DNA of 61,824 bases from Desulfobotulus pelophilus (lineage in GTDB: Bacteria > Desulfobacterota > Desulfobacteria > Desulfobacterales > ASO4-4). The DNA lies in the NCBI RefSeq assembly GCF_026155325.1, contig NZ_JAPFPW010000019.1, positions 1 through 61,824 on the forward strand, in the 5' to 3' direction. Position numbers and translations under genes: made by a program. The notes under the pieces were generated by a model. It was not told the origin of the DNA, searched no databases, and worked only from the letters and a program-made list of their open reading frames with translations. Below, piece after piece: positions 1 through 9,776 of the stretch (the first letter of the stretch is position 1; every line of letters begins with the position of its first letter).

Positions 1-45
1 GTTCTTTATCCCACAGATTATATAGATAATAAAAATGGTCAGTTT

Positions 46-924
46 TTATCTCAATAACTCAAGTCCGAAACTTGAGTTTAAATGATAAAAAAGCAGATCC
101 ATATAAAAATCATCTCCGCCGACTTCCACGGGAACCTGCCGCCCGACAAAGGCAAAACCCTGCCCAAGTTCCAGAAGAAATTTTTCCAGATGCCCGATAA
201 GCTTATTTTCCAGCTCCGCTTCTTTACGGATTTCAGCCGTACCAAGAAAATCAAAGAGATATGGATCTTTGAAAATCTGACTGGCCATATCGGAATCATC
301 CGGCGGTAAAGTGGCTTCAAAATTATTGGCGCTCTGCCCGATTCTTTGATGCAGCTTGGTTTCTATCTGAAAAGACAAAACATCACGGCTCCAGCCATTC
401 TTCTGATTTTGTTCAACATACCAAATGCGTAATTTCATATCTTTCACTTTGTATAAAAGAAGCTGGTTGTTACGCCATGGTATTTGTGCAGCGCTGCGCT
501 GCACTATTTCTCTATCGGGCCAGCATTCAGCAAACTTACGCATATCCTTTAGATTTCTAACGGAAAAACCATTCATATCCGGAAACACCTCCCGTAAATC
601 AGTTGAAAGGCGATCAATGATTCTTGCTCCCCAGCCTGATTGCTCCTGCTTTTCCAGAATATCACGACCAATATCCCAGTACATGAGAATCTGGGCAGCA
701 TTGGCAGACAAAACCGCTTTCAGCCGTTCCGTTTTTACCCGCTGCTTAATCTGCTTTAAAAAATTCGTATAATCACCGGGTAACTCCATCGGGGCAGCAG
801 GAACCGGCATAATAACATCTGCATTCTTACCCTTATCCCGCCTTTTTCTCTCACTGTCTTCACTGTGTTCCGTGGCTTTACCCAGTTTAGGCCCGCTGGT
901 ATCCGTTTGAGCTTTCTTTTTCAT
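46..924 (-). pseudogene. YhcG/DUF1016 PDDEXK-type nuclease, C-terminally truncated
   Basis: The 292-residue product has a lysine- and charge-rich N-terminus of about 50 residues, then a DUF1016 N-terminal domain (about 55-175, with the block GFSVRNLKDMRKFAE), then the start of the PDDEXK nuclease-like domain ending in DDFYMDLLFYHL. In intact family members, as I know them, that strand is followed by a second strand carrying the E-x-K half of the active site; here the frame instead runs through a palindrome and stops 10 residues later. The catalytic core is therefore incomplete and the protein is probably inactive. YhcG-like proteins are predicted nucleases often found among restriction and other defence genes. 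It lies directly downstream of a second DUF1016 fragment on the same strand. Confidence 0.8.
56..78. repeat. Palindrome at the YhcG truncation junction
   Basis: Perfect 9-bp inverted repeat, AACTCAAGT and ACTTGAGTT, around a 5-bp centre (CCGAA). It begins exactly where homology of the minus-strand YhcG frame ends, so the last ten residues of that ORF are translated from the palindrome and the sequence beyond it. This looks like the end of an inserted or recombined element whose remainder lies outside the window. No transposase is visible. Confidence 0.55.
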
Positions 925-925
925 C

Positions 926-1267
926 TTACAGGCTCCTTACATCAAGGCTTGCTTCCCATTCGGCATGAGCTTTTTCCGCAGAAATCCGAGACAGTGTCTC
1001 GGAAATTGGCATAGACAAAGATTTAACAGGTATGGCCTGTTGAATCTCAATATAACCGACATAAAACTTCCGCATTAATTCCAAATTATCGACGGAAAAT
1101 CCTTTGCCCAGCTTGTACGTCAATCTCTCTGATACATTTTTGAGCAAATTTTTTCCATATTCCGCTCGAACAGAACCGCTTTGCTGATATTCCACAATAT
1201 ACCGGCCAAACAGCCAGTTCCGCACCACCAATGCAATATCCACCGGCCGCGCAGCCTGACTCTGCAT
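926..1267 (-). pseudogene. DUF1016 N-terminal domain fragment
   Basis: The 113-residue ORF contains the characteristic DUF1016 N-terminal segment (VRNWLFGRYIVEYQQSG, then a block ending in NLELMRKFY) but lacks a nuclease domain. After about residue 92 the sequence no longer resembles the family and stops at 926. The usual N-terminal helices before residue 8 are also missing. It sits one base upstream of the next YhcG relic on the same strand, so the two may be remains of a tandem pair. It is probably non-functional; a small stand-alone domain cannot be excluded. Confidence 0.65.
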
Positions 1268-1395
1268 AGTTGTTTCCCATAAAAAAAGTTTGCGGACACC
1301 ATTTTTTTATGGAAAAAAAGGGTATGATTACAAATATAGTCTTTTCTTTGCACAGGTGATGGCTTGCAATACATGGACAGAAAGGCTGGTGGATT

Positions 1396-1644
1396 TTGAT
1401 TGACAGATTTATTCTGCTGAAACAACAGCTGAATGCAAAACAACCCAAGCCATGCCACAGATGCGGGCTTCATTATGAGGACTCCAAAAAGGTCTGTCCG
1501 CACTGCGCAGGACTTTCGGAAAGGGAGCTTGAAGCACTGATTCAAAGAAAAAAAGCCATGATAAGGGGCAATGTATGGCACATGCTTTGGGTTTTTGGAG
1601 CACTGTCCGCTTTTTTCATCCTGCTTTTCTGGCTTGTGAACTAA
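1396..1644 (+). CDS. Zinc-ribbon, single-pass membrane protein
   Basis: An 82-residue protein of unknown role. Residues 20-38 hold two CxxC pairs (CHRCG and CPHC), a zinc-ribbon arrangement; residues 61-81 form one strongly hydrophobic C-terminal segment (WHMLWVFGALSAFFILLFWL) predicted to cross the membrane, leaving the ribbon in the cytoplasm. The start is TTG at 1396, preceded by AAAGG and GGTGG. It is followed after 138 bases by isocitrate dehydrogenase on the same strand, but co-transcription is not obvious. No specific function can be assigned. Confidence 0.65.
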   Translation: MIDRFILLKQQLNAKQPKPCHRCGLHYEDSKKVCPHCAGLSERELEALIQRKKAMIRGNVWHMLWVFGALSAFFILLFWLVN

Positions 1645-1782
1645 AACCATATCCGGCCTGGTTCCAGGGACGGATGGTCGTGGTGTTCAGAAATTGTAAT
1701 CCGTCTCTGTGTGTGCTAATTTTTTCAGGTCGGCGGCGGCCGAAAGCCTTTCCTTTTAACCCAGAAATCACCGAGGCGGAAT

Positions 1783-4008
1783 ATGACCACCCAGAAAATA
1801 ATCTATACAGAAGTAGATGAAGCACCGGCCCTGGCAACCCATTCACTACTCCCCATCCTGCAGGCCTATACATCCTGGTCCGGTGTTACAATCGAAAAAA
1901 AGGATATTTCCCTTGCCGGTCGCATCATCGCAAATTTTCCCGAGAAACTGAACCCGGAGCAACGCCAGCCCGATGATCTGGGCGAGCTGGGCCAGCTCTG
2001 TCTGCAGCCGGATACCAATATCATCAAACTGCCCAATATCAGTGCTTCCATTCCCCAGCTCAAAGGCGCCATCCGGGAACTGCAGGAACAGGGCTATGAC
2101 ATCCCGGATTATCCTGACGAACCCCTCAATGATACAGAAAAAAAACTTCAGGAGCGCTACGCTAAAGTACTGGGCAGTGCCGTGAATCCCGTTCTGCGGG
2201 AAGGCAACTCCGATCGCCGGGCTCCAGCAGCAGTGAAACGTTTCGGACAGAAAAATCCCCACCGTCTGATGAAACCATGGCCTCAGGATTCAAAATCTCG
2301 GGTGGCCTATATGAACGATGGCGATTTCTATGGCAGTGAAAAATCCATGACCATGGATCAGCATTGCAGGGTACGGATTGAATTTGTGGGTGAGGACGGA
2401 AAGATACAGATTCTGAAAAAAGAAATGCCCCTTCTGGCCGGAGAGGTGGTGGATACCGCTGTAATGAATGTGGCAAAGCTTACATCCTTTTTTGCCGCTC
2501 AGATGGCTGCAGCCAAAAAGGAAGGTTTGCTTTTCTCCCTGCACCTGAAGGCTACCATGATGAAAATATCCGACCCCATCATGTTCGGCCACTGTGTTTC
2601 CGTTTACTACGAAGATGTTCTGACCCGTCACGCTGCCGTACTGAAAAAGCTTGGCATCAATGTCAACAATGGTTTTGCCGACATAGAAGTCCGTCTGGAA
2701 AAGCTGCCTGAGGCACAGAAAGACGCCATCGAAACAGATATCAAAGCCTGCTACGGGAATAACTGCAGGCTTGCCATGGTGGACTCCCGCCATGGTATCA
2801 CCAACCTCCATGTTCCCAATAATATCATTATAGATGCCTCCATGCCGGTATTTATACGGGACGGCGGCCGCATGTGGGGGGCAGATGATGAACTCCATGA
2901 CACCATCGCCGCCATTCCGGACCGAAGCTATGCCACCATCTATCAAAAAGTCGTGGAAGACTGCCAGACAAACGGTGCCTTTGATCCGGCCACCATGGGA
3001 TCTGTGGCCAATGTGGGGCTGATGGCTCAGAAAGCTGAAGAATATGGCTCCCACGACAAAACTTTTGTGGCACCGGGGCAGGGCAGCATACGTCTTGTAA
3101 GCGAAGAAGGGGTCATCCTGCTGGAGCAGACGGTGGAAGAAGGAGACATCTTCCGCAGTTGCCAGACCAAGGATGCGCCGGTCAAAGACTGGGTGAAACT
3201 GGCCGTCAGCCGTGCCCGTGAGGCAGGTACCCCCGCCATTTTCTGGCTGGATGAAAACCGTGCCCATGACCGGGAGCTGATAACTAAAGTAAAACGGTAT
3301 CTTTCTGATCACGATACCAAGGGTCTGGATATCCGGATCATGAATCCTGTGGCTGCCATGGACTTCAGCCTGGAGCGTATCCGCAGGGGTGAAGACACCA
3401 TCTCCGTAACTGGCAATGTGCTGCGGGATTATCTCACCGATCTTTTTCCCATTCTTGAAATCGGTACCAGCGCCAAAATGCTTTCCATCGTACCCCTGAT
3501 GAACGGCGGAGGACTATTTGAAACGGGAGCCGGTGGTTCAGCACCCAAACATGTGGAACAGTTTCTACGGGAAGGCCATCTGCGCTGGGATTCTCTGGGA
3601 GAATTCTGCGCTCTGGTACCCTCCTTCGAACATATCCATAAAATATCTGGCAATGACAAGGCTCGCCTGCTTGCCCTTACCTTGGATCAGGCCATCGGAA
3701 AATTTCTGGAAAAGGGTAAATCCCCCTCCCGTAAGGTGGGAGAACTGGATACCCGGGGCAGCCATTATTATCTGGCCCTCTACTGGGCCGAAAGCCTCGC
3801 AGCCCAGACGGAAGATGAGGCACTGGGAAAACGCTTTGCCAAAGTGGCAAAGGATCTTTTGGATAAGGAAGAAACCATTATTAACGAATTACAAGATGCT
3901 CAGGGAAAAACCATGGACATTGGCGGCTATTTCCATCCGGATAAGGCGAAAACGGCTGCTGCCATGCGGCCCAGCCCCACCCTCAACGCCATTATCCATG
4001 CCATCTGA
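1783..4008 (+). CDS. icd: Isocitrate dehydrogenase, NADP-dependent, monomeric type
   Basis: The 741-residue product matches the monomeric (about 740-residue) isocitrate dehydrogenase family end to end and is unrelated in fold order to the 45-kDa dimeric enzyme. It oxidises isocitrate to 2-oxoglutarate and CO2 with NADP in the cytoplasm. Recognisable segments include an N-terminal [17 protein letters not shown] block, the central region around residues 180-215 ([20 protein letters not shown]) and the C-terminal GGYFHPD block. The ATG at 1783 has a GAGG ribosome site. In sulfate reducers it can serve an oxidative citric acid cycle or supply NADPH and glutamate. A good terminator follows. Confidence 0.95.
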   Translation: MTTQKIIYTEVDEAPALATHSLLPILQAYTSWSGVTIEKKDISLAGRIIANFPEKLNPEQRQPDDLGELGQLCLQPDTNIIKLPNISASIPQLKGAIRELQEQGYDIPDYPDEPLNDTEKKLQERYAKVLGSAVNPVLREGNSDRRAPAAVKRFGQKNPHRLMKPWPQDSKSRVAYMNDGDFYGSEKSMTMDQHCRVRIEFVGEDGKIQILKKEMPLLAGEVVDTAVMNVAKLTSFFAAQMAAAKKEGLLFSLHLKATMMKISDPIMFGHCVSVYYEDVLTRHAAVLKKLGINVNNGFADIEVRLEKLPEAQKDAIETDIKACYGNNCRLAMVDSRHGITNLHVPNNIIIDASMPVFIRDGGRMWGADDELHDTIAAIPDRSYATIYQKVVEDCQTNGAFDPATMGSVANVGLMAQKAEEYGSHDKTFVAPGQGSIRLVSEEGVILLEQTVEEGDIFRSCQTKDAPVKDWVKLAVSRAREAGTPAIFWLDENRAHDRELITKVKRYLSDHDTKGLDIRIMNPVAAMDFSLERIRRGEDTISVTGNVLRDYLTDLFPILEIGTSAKMLSIVPLMNGGGLFETGAGGSAPKHVEQFLREGHLRWDSLGEFCALVPSFEHIHKISGNDKARLLALTLDQAIGKFLEKGKSPSRKVGELDTRGSHYYLALYWAESLAAQTEDEALGKRFAKVAKDLLDKEETIINELQDAQGKTMDIGGYFHPDKAKTAAAMRPSPTLNAIIHAI

Positions 4009-4033
4009 TCAGGGCCCTGTAAAAACTGAATCC

Positions 4034-4070
4034 GGGCCGCAGGCATCAAGAAGGTTCCTGCGGCCCTTTT
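4034..4070 (+). terminator. Intrinsic terminator after icd
   Basis: Perfect 10-bp stem (GGGCCGCAGG with CCTGCGGCCC), a 13-base loop and a TTTT tail. It lies 25 bases after the icd stop and just before the stop of convergent thiC. Confidence 0.85.
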
Positions 4071-4081
4071 CATTCCCTCCA

Positions 4082-5386
4082 TTAGTCCTGAAGCTGAATG
4101 TCCTTGCCTTCCCGGATGCGATTCATATTACGCACGGCACACATGCGACCGCACATGCTGCAGGAATCCTCATGCTCCGGCATGGATGAGGCCCGATAAG
4201 CCCTTGGTTTGTCGGGGTCCATGGCAAGGTTGAACATGGTTTCCCAGTCCAGGGCCGCTCTGGCACGGCTCATGGCATCATCCCATTTCCTTGCACCGGG
4301 AATTTTTTTGGCTATGTCGGCCGCATGGGCGGCAATGCGGGCGGCAATGATGCCTTCTTTCATGTCATCCAGATCAGGAAGACGAAGGTGTTCCGCAGGG
4401 GTAACATAGCAGAGAAAATCCGCACCGCTGGCAGCGGCAATGGCTCCGCCTATGGCGCTGGTGATGTGGTCATAGCCCGGTGCCACATCCGTGACCAGCG
4501 GTCCCAGTACATAAAAGGGTGCACCGTGGCAAAGGCGCTTTTCCATCATCATGTTACCGGCAATTTCATCCATGGCCATATGGCCGGGACCTTCGATCAT
4601 GACCTGCACATTGCGCTCCCAGGCCCTGCGGGTCAGTTCCCCTAAGGTGATCAGCTCCTGCACCTGACAGGCATCCGTGGAATCATTCAGGCAGCCGGGA
4701 CGGCAGGCATCCCCAAGACTCAAGGTCACATCATGGGCCTCGCAGATTGCAAGCAGCCTGTCGTAATGCTCGTAAAAGGGATTTTCCGCATCATTGAGCT
4801 GCATCCAGGTATACAGAAGGGATCCGCCCCGGGATACAATACTGGTGATGCGCTCATTTTTTTTGATTTTTTCTGCGGTTTCCCGGTTGAGGCCTGCGTG
4901 GATGGTGAGAAAATCCACCCCGTCTTTCACATGGGTTTCCACCACCCGGAAAAACTCATCCACGGTGATGTCTTTGATATTTTTATCGTAAAAGCCCACG
5001 GCATCATAAATGGGTACCGTACCGATCATGGCGGGGGATATTTCCACAAGGCGTTTCCGGAATTCCTGTGTCTTACCAAAACAGGACAGATCCATGATGG
5101 CTTCGGCTTTGAGTTTCAGGGCAAGATGAACCTTTTCCATCTCCACTTCCACATCAGAACAGTCCTTGGAAATACCCAGATTCACGTTGATCTTGGTGCG
5201 AAGACCTTCACCCACACCTTCGGCACTTAAATGTTTGTGGTTTTTATTGGCAGGAATGATGATCCGGCCCTTTGCCATCAGCGCCATGAGGCGTTCCGGG
5301 GCCATGCCCTCTTTTTCGGAAACCGTACGGATTTCCGGGGTAAGAATGCCCTTTCTCGCTGCGTCCATCTGTGTGGTGTATGTCAT
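4082..5386 (-). CDS. thiC: Phosphomethylpyrimidine synthase ThiC
   Basis: A 434-residue radical SAM enzyme that converts aminoimidazole ribotide to HMP-P, the pyrimidine half of thiamin. It is the short form of the family, without the long N-terminal domain of the enterobacterial protein. The [11 protein letters not shown] block and the C-terminal cluster-binding cysteines are clear. The cysteines are C409, C412 and C416, spaced CX2CX3C rather than the CX2CX4C I know from the longer enzymes. It is the last gene of the thi operon, 2 bases after thiE. ThiC has a close paralogue, BzaF (5-hydroxybenzimidazole synthase); the thiamin context favours ThiC. Confidence 0.93.
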   Translation of the reverse strand: MTYTTQMDAARKGILTPEIRTVSEKEGMAPERLMALMAKGRIIIPANKNHKHLSAEGVGEGLRTKINVNLGISKDCSDVEVEMEKVHLALKLKAEAIMDLSCFGKTQEFRKRLVEISPAMIGTVPIYDAVGFYDKNIKDITVDEFFRVVETHVKDGVDFLTIHAGLNRETAEKIKKNERITSIVSRGGSLLYTWMQLNDAENPFYEHYDRLLAICEAHDVTLSLGDACRPGCLNDSTDACQVQELITLGELTRRAWERNVQVMIEGPGHMAMDEIAGNMMMEKRLCHGAPFYVLGPLVTDVAPGYDHITSAIGGAIAAASGADFLCYVTPAEHLRLPDLDDMKEGIIAARIAAHAADIAKKIPGARKWDDAMSRARAALDWETMFNLAMDPDKPRAYRASSMPEHEDSCSMCGRMCAVRNMNRIREGKDIQLQD

Positions 5387-5388
5387 GT

Positions 5389-6450
5389 TTATCTTCCTTT
5401 TTTAGACAGAATGTTTCTGATTTCTCTTATTTTTCCGCCAATATCCTCAGCTCCCGTAATTTCCGTGACAAGACAGATGCACCTTGCCCCGCGTATTGCC
5501 ACCTCATGGATGTTGTGGGCCTTGATGCCACCAATGGCCACAAAGGGCAGGGGGATGTTGTTCACCACATGCTCAAGATAGGCCAAACCCACGGGATCGC
5601 AGACATCCTTTTTAGTACGGGTTTCAAAAATGGGACCGACGCCGATGTAATCTGCTCCGGAAGCAAGGGCGGCGGCGGCCTGTTCCGGACTGTGGGTGGA
5701 AAGCCCGATGGCCATGGTTTCACCCACAAGCTCCCTTACGGCAGAAACGGGCCAGTCATCCTGACCGATGTGCACACCATCCGCACCCACCATAAGGGCA
5801 AGGTCCACATCATCGTTCACTACAAGTTTAGCTTCGTAATCTTTTGTTATTTTTCTTATTTCCTTACACTCTTCGTATTTTTCGCGAAGGTTTTTTTCCT
5901 TTTCCCTGTACTGCACAAGACGGATGTCCGCTTCCATCATCTGTCGCACCACCTCCATATTGGATCTTCCCCTGGAATGCTCCGATGCGGTAATGGCATA
6001 GATATCCGTATTCAGAATATGTTTGCGGTTTTCAGGAATCAGGGTCTCCAAAATACGCTTTTCCAATCCATAGGTCTCAAAGCGGCACCGCTCAAAAAAA
6101 AGGGACAATTCCGGCATGGAAAGGGCAGCGGCCTGCTCTTCAAGGCTTCTCAGTGCTTCCTGTACCCGTTTGCAGTTGGCCACAGCCACATCTGTCATGC
6201 CGGATCTGTTTATGGGCGGACCGTTCTGGGAAATCACAAAACCCGGATCCGTTTCACTGTTTCTGGCTTTCACAGCCTTTACAGCAAGAGCGGCCGTATT
6301 TTTACGAATGCTGTGCCGGAGGTTACGCAGGGCTTTGGAAAGAGAAGCCTCTTCTGGTACAAAACGCAGAAGATCCTCCAGCACACGCAGCCCTTCGCAG
6401 CAGCGATTTAAATTGGCATCCATGATGCGGTAAAGGGAAGAAGGATTCAT
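5389..6450 (-). CDS. thiE: Bifunctional ThiD2-ThiE: HMP-P kinase domain and thiamin-phosphate synthase
   Basis: Two domains are visible in 353 residues. Residues 1-140 match the ThiD2 family (N-terminal [20 protein letters not shown], later [13 protein letters not shown]), known as an HMP-P kinase fused to or standing in for ThiD. Residues about 150-353 are a ThiE TIM barrel: QYREKEKN for pyrophosphate binding, [25 protein letters not shown] and FVAIGGI. The protein would phosphorylate HMP-P and join HMP-PP to the thiazole phosphate. No separate thiD is in the operon, which fits. The start overlaps the thiF stop by 4 bases (ATGA), implying translational coupling. Confidence 0.9.
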   Translation of the reverse strand: MNPSSLYRIMDANLNRCCEGLRVLEDLLRFVPEEASLSKALRNLRHSIRKNTAALAVKAVKARNSETDPGFVISQNGPPINRSGMTDVAVANCKRVQEALRSLEEQAAALSMPELSLFFERCRFETYGLEKRILETLIPENRKHILNTDIYAITASEHSRGRSNMEVVRQMMEADIRLVQYREKEKNLREKYEECKEIRKITKDYEAKLVVNDDVDLALMVGADGVHIGQDDWPVSAVRELVGETMAIGLSTHSPEQAAAALASGADYIGVGPIFETRTKKDVCDPVGLAYLEHVVNNIPLPFVAIGGIKAHNIHEVAIRGARCICLVTEITGAEDIGGKIREIRNILSKKGR

Positions 6451-7088
6451 GGGTTTATCTCCTTGGATGTCAGGCTTCCTATGAGGTATTTCAAAATGAT
6501 GTCCGCCTGCATGGCTGCGGCAATGCCCACCCTGGGTGACATGGGAGGAATCCCTGTTTCCGAAGGTGTGCGCCCGTCCCCCACCACAACAATATTCTTT
6601 CCGAAGGTCGACACCCTGATTCCTTCGGGATCGCCATAGCCGCCAATGCCGGATGCCGCCACAATGAGCCTTTTATCAGGGGAAAGCGCTTCCACCAGCA
6701 TGGCTTTGGCAACGGCATCATCCAGGGCTTCCACCACCAGTTCACAGTCTTGAAAAATGACCGTCAGGTTATCTGGTTCAAGACAAATGAAGTGGACTTT
6801 CATATCCAGTGCGGGATCAATTCGTAAAAGGTTTTCCTTTAGGGCTTCCACCTTGGGTCGGCCCACCTGATCGGCAAAATAGAACTGACGATTAAGGTTG
6901 GAGGGGGTAACCCGGTCACAATCTGCCACCACCAGAGAGGCTATGCCAGAACGGGCCAGATGGCAGGCCACATTGGAGCCGAGTCCTCCCGCACCAGCTA
7001 TGCCAACACAGGTCTTCTGCAGCCGTTCCCGGCAGTGATCGGGCAGGTAGGTGGCAAGGCCCTGACGGAAAAGATTGTCATGGGTCAT
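6447..7088 (-). CDS. thiF: ThiS adenylyltransferase ThiF
   Basis: A 213-residue E1-like enzyme that adenylates the C-terminal glycine of ThiS so it can accept sulfur for thiazole synthesis. The nucleotide-binding GIAGAGGLGSNVA loop (near residue 30) and the following acidic and RQF segments (SNLNRQFYFADQVG) are intact. It is the short ThiF form found in anaerobes with ThiH. I chose ATG at 7088, which overlaps the thiH stop by 4 bases and has GGGAGA 7 bases upstream; an in-frame ATG at 7103 is the alternative. It belongs to the thi operon. Confidence 0.9.
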   Translation of the reverse strand: MTHDNLFRQGLATYLPDHCRERLQKTCVGIAGAGGLGSNVACHLARSGIASLVVADCDRVTPSNLNRQFYFADQVGRPKVEALKENLLRIDPALDMKVHFICLEPDNLTVIFQDCELVVEALDDAVAKAMLVEALSPDKRLIVAASGIGGYGDPEGIRVSTFGKNIVVVGDGRTPSETGIPPMSPRVGIAAAMQADIILKYLIGSLTSKEINP

Positions 7089-8209
7089 GCGCTTTTCTCC
7101 CATGAATCCATGGGCCTCCAGTCCTGATAAACGGGCTGGTATCCCTTATTCTTGATAGCCACAGCCATTTCTTCCACGGAACGTTCATCGGAAATATCAA
7201 ACTGACCTGTACCCGAATCTTTTTCACTGTGCCCGCCCACGGCCGTGCTTACACCCGCCGACATCTTTGTAACACCAAGGCCCATAATGTTGTCCCTGAA
7301 CTCTTTTCTCTCCCTTGTGGATATGGAAATGCCGCATCTGGGCATAAAAATTCGCTGTGCCAGAAGAATCTGTACAAAATCCGCATCACTGACCTCACAG
7401 GCCGGTGAATAACTTCCTGCATGGGGTCTCATTCTGGGCAGAGCAAGGCTTACTTCCACTTCCGGGTAACTTTTCTGCAACCAGTCCGCATGAAGGCCTG
7501 TGAAAAAGGCATCCCTTTGCCAGTCATCAAGCCCCAGCAGAGCACCCACATTCACCATGCGCATGCCTGCCATGCAGCCCCGTTCCGGTGCATCCAGCCT
7601 GAAATGGTAATCTTTTTTCGGCCCATAGGGATGAAGGGTTTCATAGAGGGTTTCGTTATAGGTTTCCTGATACAGGGTAAGGCCGTCCACACCTGCGTCC
7701 ACCATGCGACGGTAGGTATCTGTATCCATGGCATAAATTTCTATGGCAATGGAGCTGAAATGTTTCTTAAGCTCTTCGCAGCAGGCCCCAATGTAGGCGG
7801 GTGTGGCAATTTTTGGAGCATCACCCGTAAGGATGAGAATATGTTTTAAACCGTCTGCGGCAATCAGGCGGGCTTCTTCTCCCACTTCTTTCAGGGAAAG
7901 CTGTTTTCTGGAAATGGAATTAGAACATCCGAAGCCACAGTATACGCAGCCGTTGGTACAAAAATTGGAAAGATACATGGGCGTGAACAGCTGTATGGTT
8001 CTACCGAAATGCCTTGTGGTGAGGTCCCTTGCCTTCACAGCCATCTGTTCCAGAAAAGGCCTTGCCGCAGGGGACAGAAGGGCAAGAAAATCCTCTGATC
8101 CACAGTTTTCCCTTGAAAGGGCACGCCATACATCCCTCTGGCTAAAGGATACTGTTATTTTTTGAATGTCTTCCTTTTCATATGATGCCAACAGGTCATA
8201 AAAACCCAT
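7085..8209 (-). CDS. thiH: 2-iminoacetate synthase ThiH
   Basis: A 374-residue radical SAM enzyme that cleaves tyrosine to dehydroglycine (2-iminoacetate) and p-cresol, supplying the glycine-derived part of the thiazole ring under anaerobic conditions. The cluster motif is CTNGCVYCGFGC (CX3CX2C, near residues 83-90). The oxygen-dependent alternative, ThiO, is absent here, as expected for an anaerobe. An AGGAG ribosome site precedes the ATG at 8209. It is separated from thiG by an unexplained 322 bases, unlike every other junction in the operon. Confidence 0.94.
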   Translation of the reverse strand: MGFYDLLASYEKEDIQKITVSFSQRDVWRALSRENCGSEDFLALLSPAARPFLEQMAVKARDLTTRHFGRTIQLFTPMYLSNFCTNGCVYCGFGCSNSISRKQLSLKEVGEEARLIAADGLKHILILTGDAPKIATPAYIGACCEELKKHFSSIAIEIYAMDTDTYRRMVDAGVDGLTLYQETYNETLYETLHPYGPKKDYHFRLDAPERGCMAGMRMVNVGALLGLDDWQRDAFFTGLHADWLQKSYPEVEVSLALPRMRPHAGSYSPACEVSDADFVQILLAQRIFMPRCGISISTRERKEFRDNIMGLGVTKMSAGVSTAVGGHSEKDSGTGQFDISDERSVEEMAVAIKNKGYQPVYQDWRPMDSWEKSA

Positions 8210-8531
8210 GGATTGCTCCTTTGTAATTGTTCAACACATTTGATTCAGAAATTCAGACATTGTAATTCCAGCCGTTTTGTACCATTGCAAGGCACCTTGG
8301 GGTCATACTGCCTGTGACGGCGAGTCTTACTGCTTCCGGACAGGAAAAGAAGCTCCTTAATCCGACACTTAAAATTCATAGGTCTTTTGGTTCCCGTCAA
8401 AGGCCCGGGTCTTTCAGCTTGAGGTCGGATTGTGTCACGGCCCAATAGTCTGCGTGTCTGTTCATCGGCCTGATAGCTATGCTCCATAGCCATCGAAGAT
8501 GGTGCTGAACAGGTATGCTTCTTTTGATCAT
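8210..8531. other. Gene-free interval inside the thi operon
   Basis: This stretch lies between thiG and thiH, in an operon whose other junctions are 0-4 bases or overlap. It has no start with a plausible ribosome site. The longest minus-strand frame (82 codons, 8245-8493) is arginine- and lysine-rich with the segment TRRHRQYDPKVPCNGTKR and resembles no protein I know. I see no clear terminator. It may be an inserted element or gene remnant. Confidence 0.4.
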
Positions 8532-9335
8532 TTAAGAAAGAAAGCCCGTAAGGGGAGAAGAGGCAAAAGCCCTGTCCGGTGAAACAGCTGCTTCTCCAGC
8601 AAGATAGGCCTTTCTTCCCGCAGCTACTGCCCAGCCAAAGGCTTTCGCCATGGATACAGGATCGCCAGCTCCGGCTATGGCCGTGTTCACAAGACAGGCC
8701 GCAGCACCCATCTCCATGGCTTCACAGGCCTGAGAAGGCTTACCAATTCCCGCATCCACAATGATGGGCAGGGAAATTTCTTCAATGAGAATCCGCAGCA
8801 TTTCTTTTGTCTGGAGCCCACGATTACTGCCTATGGGAGCACCAAGGGGCATGACTGCCGCAGCACCCGCCGAAACAAGACTCCTTGCAATCATAAGGTC
8901 CGCATTCACATAGGGCAGCACAACAAAACCTTCTTTTGCCAGAATTTCCGTGGCTTTTACCGTTTCATAACCATCGGGCAGGAGATAGCGGTTGTCTGAT
9001 ATCACTTCTATCTTGATCCAGTTGCCGCAGCCCATAGCCTTGGCCAGACGGGCAATGCGTACGGCTTCCTCCGCCGTTCTTGCTCCGGAAGTATTGGGCA
9101 GAAGTCTCATATTGGAAGGAATATGCTTCATGACATTGTCCGTTGAAGCATTCAGATCCACCCGGCGCAGGGCAACGGTGATGACCTCGCTGCCCGATGC
9201 GGCCAGCACACCGGGAATGAGGGTATCGGAAGGGTATTTTCCCGTACCCACAAAAAGACGGGAGGAAAGGGCTTCGCCTCCTATCAGCAAGGCATCCTTT
9301 GCTGGAGAAATCAAACAGGGATCAGAAAAATTCAT
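8532..9335 (-). CDS. thiG: Thiazole synthase ThiG
   Basis: A 267-residue TIM-barrel enzyme that assembles the thiazole phosphate from deoxyxylulose phosphate, 2-iminoacetate and ThiS-thiocarboxylate. Family segments seen: the N-terminal [12 protein letters not shown], the [12 protein letters not shown] block, the phosphate-binding [10 protein letters not shown] and the [11 protein letters not shown] region. The start is ATG at 9335, one base after the thiS stop; the longer frame would read back into thiS and is unlikely. It is the second gene of the riboswitch-controlled operon. Confidence 0.95.
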   Translation of the reverse strand: MNFSDPCLISPAKDALLIGGEALSSRLFVGTGKYPSDTLIPGVLAASGSEVITVALRRVDLNASTDNVMKHIPSNMRLLPNTSGARTAEEAVRIARLAKAMGCGNWIKIEVISDNRYLLPDGYETVKATEILAKEGFVVLPYVNADLMIARSLVSAGAAAVMPLGAPIGSNRGLQTKEMLRILIEEISLPIIVDAGIGKPSQACEAMEMGAAACLVNTAIAGAGDPVSMAKAFGWAVAAGRKAYLAGEAAVSPDRAFASSPLTGFLS

Positions 9336-9336
9336 T

Positions 9337-9537
9337 TCACCCACCTCCCACAAAGCGCAGTATTTCTACCTGATCCCTGCTGTTAAGAAAGGTTTCGGAA
9401 AAACGTTTTTTTTCGATAATGAGGCCGTTCAGCTCTACCACCACCGTATCCGGTTTCAGCTTTTTGGACTGAAGCAAGGCAAGAATATCCGTTTTTTTTT
9501 CCATCATTTCTTCTCTGCCATTAACGATAATCTGCAT
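9337..9537 (-). CDS. thiS: Sulfur carrier protein ThiS
   Basis: A 66-residue ubiquitin-like protein whose C-terminal diglycine (ending RFVGGG here, one Gly beyond the usual pair) is adenylated by ThiF and converted to a thiocarboxylate that donates sulfur to the thiazole. The N-terminal MQIIVNGRE strand and [10 protein letters not shown] segment are typical. A GGAGG ribosome site lies 7 bases before the ATG. It is the first gene after the TPP riboswitch. Confidence 0.93.
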   Translation of the reverse strand: MQIIVNGREEMMEKKTDILALLQSKKLKPDTVVVELNGLIIEKKRFSETFLNSRDQVEILRFVGGG

Positions 9538-9696
9538 GGTGCATCCTCCACGGGTAGGCCTTCCTTACGAGTAAAAACGGAACATAAAGAGGGGTTTTTA
9601 ATGGGGCTAGGGGAGGAAAGGAGGGAAAGCTTTTCTGGGAGGGTATGGGGCCTGGGTTGTCTCGGACAGGCCTTTTTTGGTTTTTGTACTCAACAA

Positions 9697-9727
9697 AAAC
9701 AAAAAGGGCCTGCCAAAGGCAAGCCCT
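9697..9727 (-). terminator. Riboswitch-controlled intrinsic terminator
   Basis: On the minus strand a 9-bp stem (GGGCTTGCC with GGCAGGCCC, one G-U pair) is followed by TTTTTGTTTTTG. It lies between the TPP aptamer and thiS, the position of an attenuator. The aptamer 3' flank contains GCAAG, which could pair with the CTTGC of the stem as an antiterminator when TPP is low; that pairing is inferred. Confidence 0.8.
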
Positions 9728-9776
9728 GAAGAGACCTTCTACCGGATGCATGTATATGGTGCACCCTTGCTCTTTT

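Noticed and set aside
8245-8493. 82-codon minus-strand ORF between thiG and thiH
   Set aside because: No ribosome site, unusual basic composition, and no family match. Kept only as part of an unexplained interval.
9648-9676. Plus-strand hairpin GGCCTG/CAGGCC with six T
   Set aside because: A short 6-bp stem facing against the thi operon, with no plus-strand gene to terminate. Not listed as a feature.
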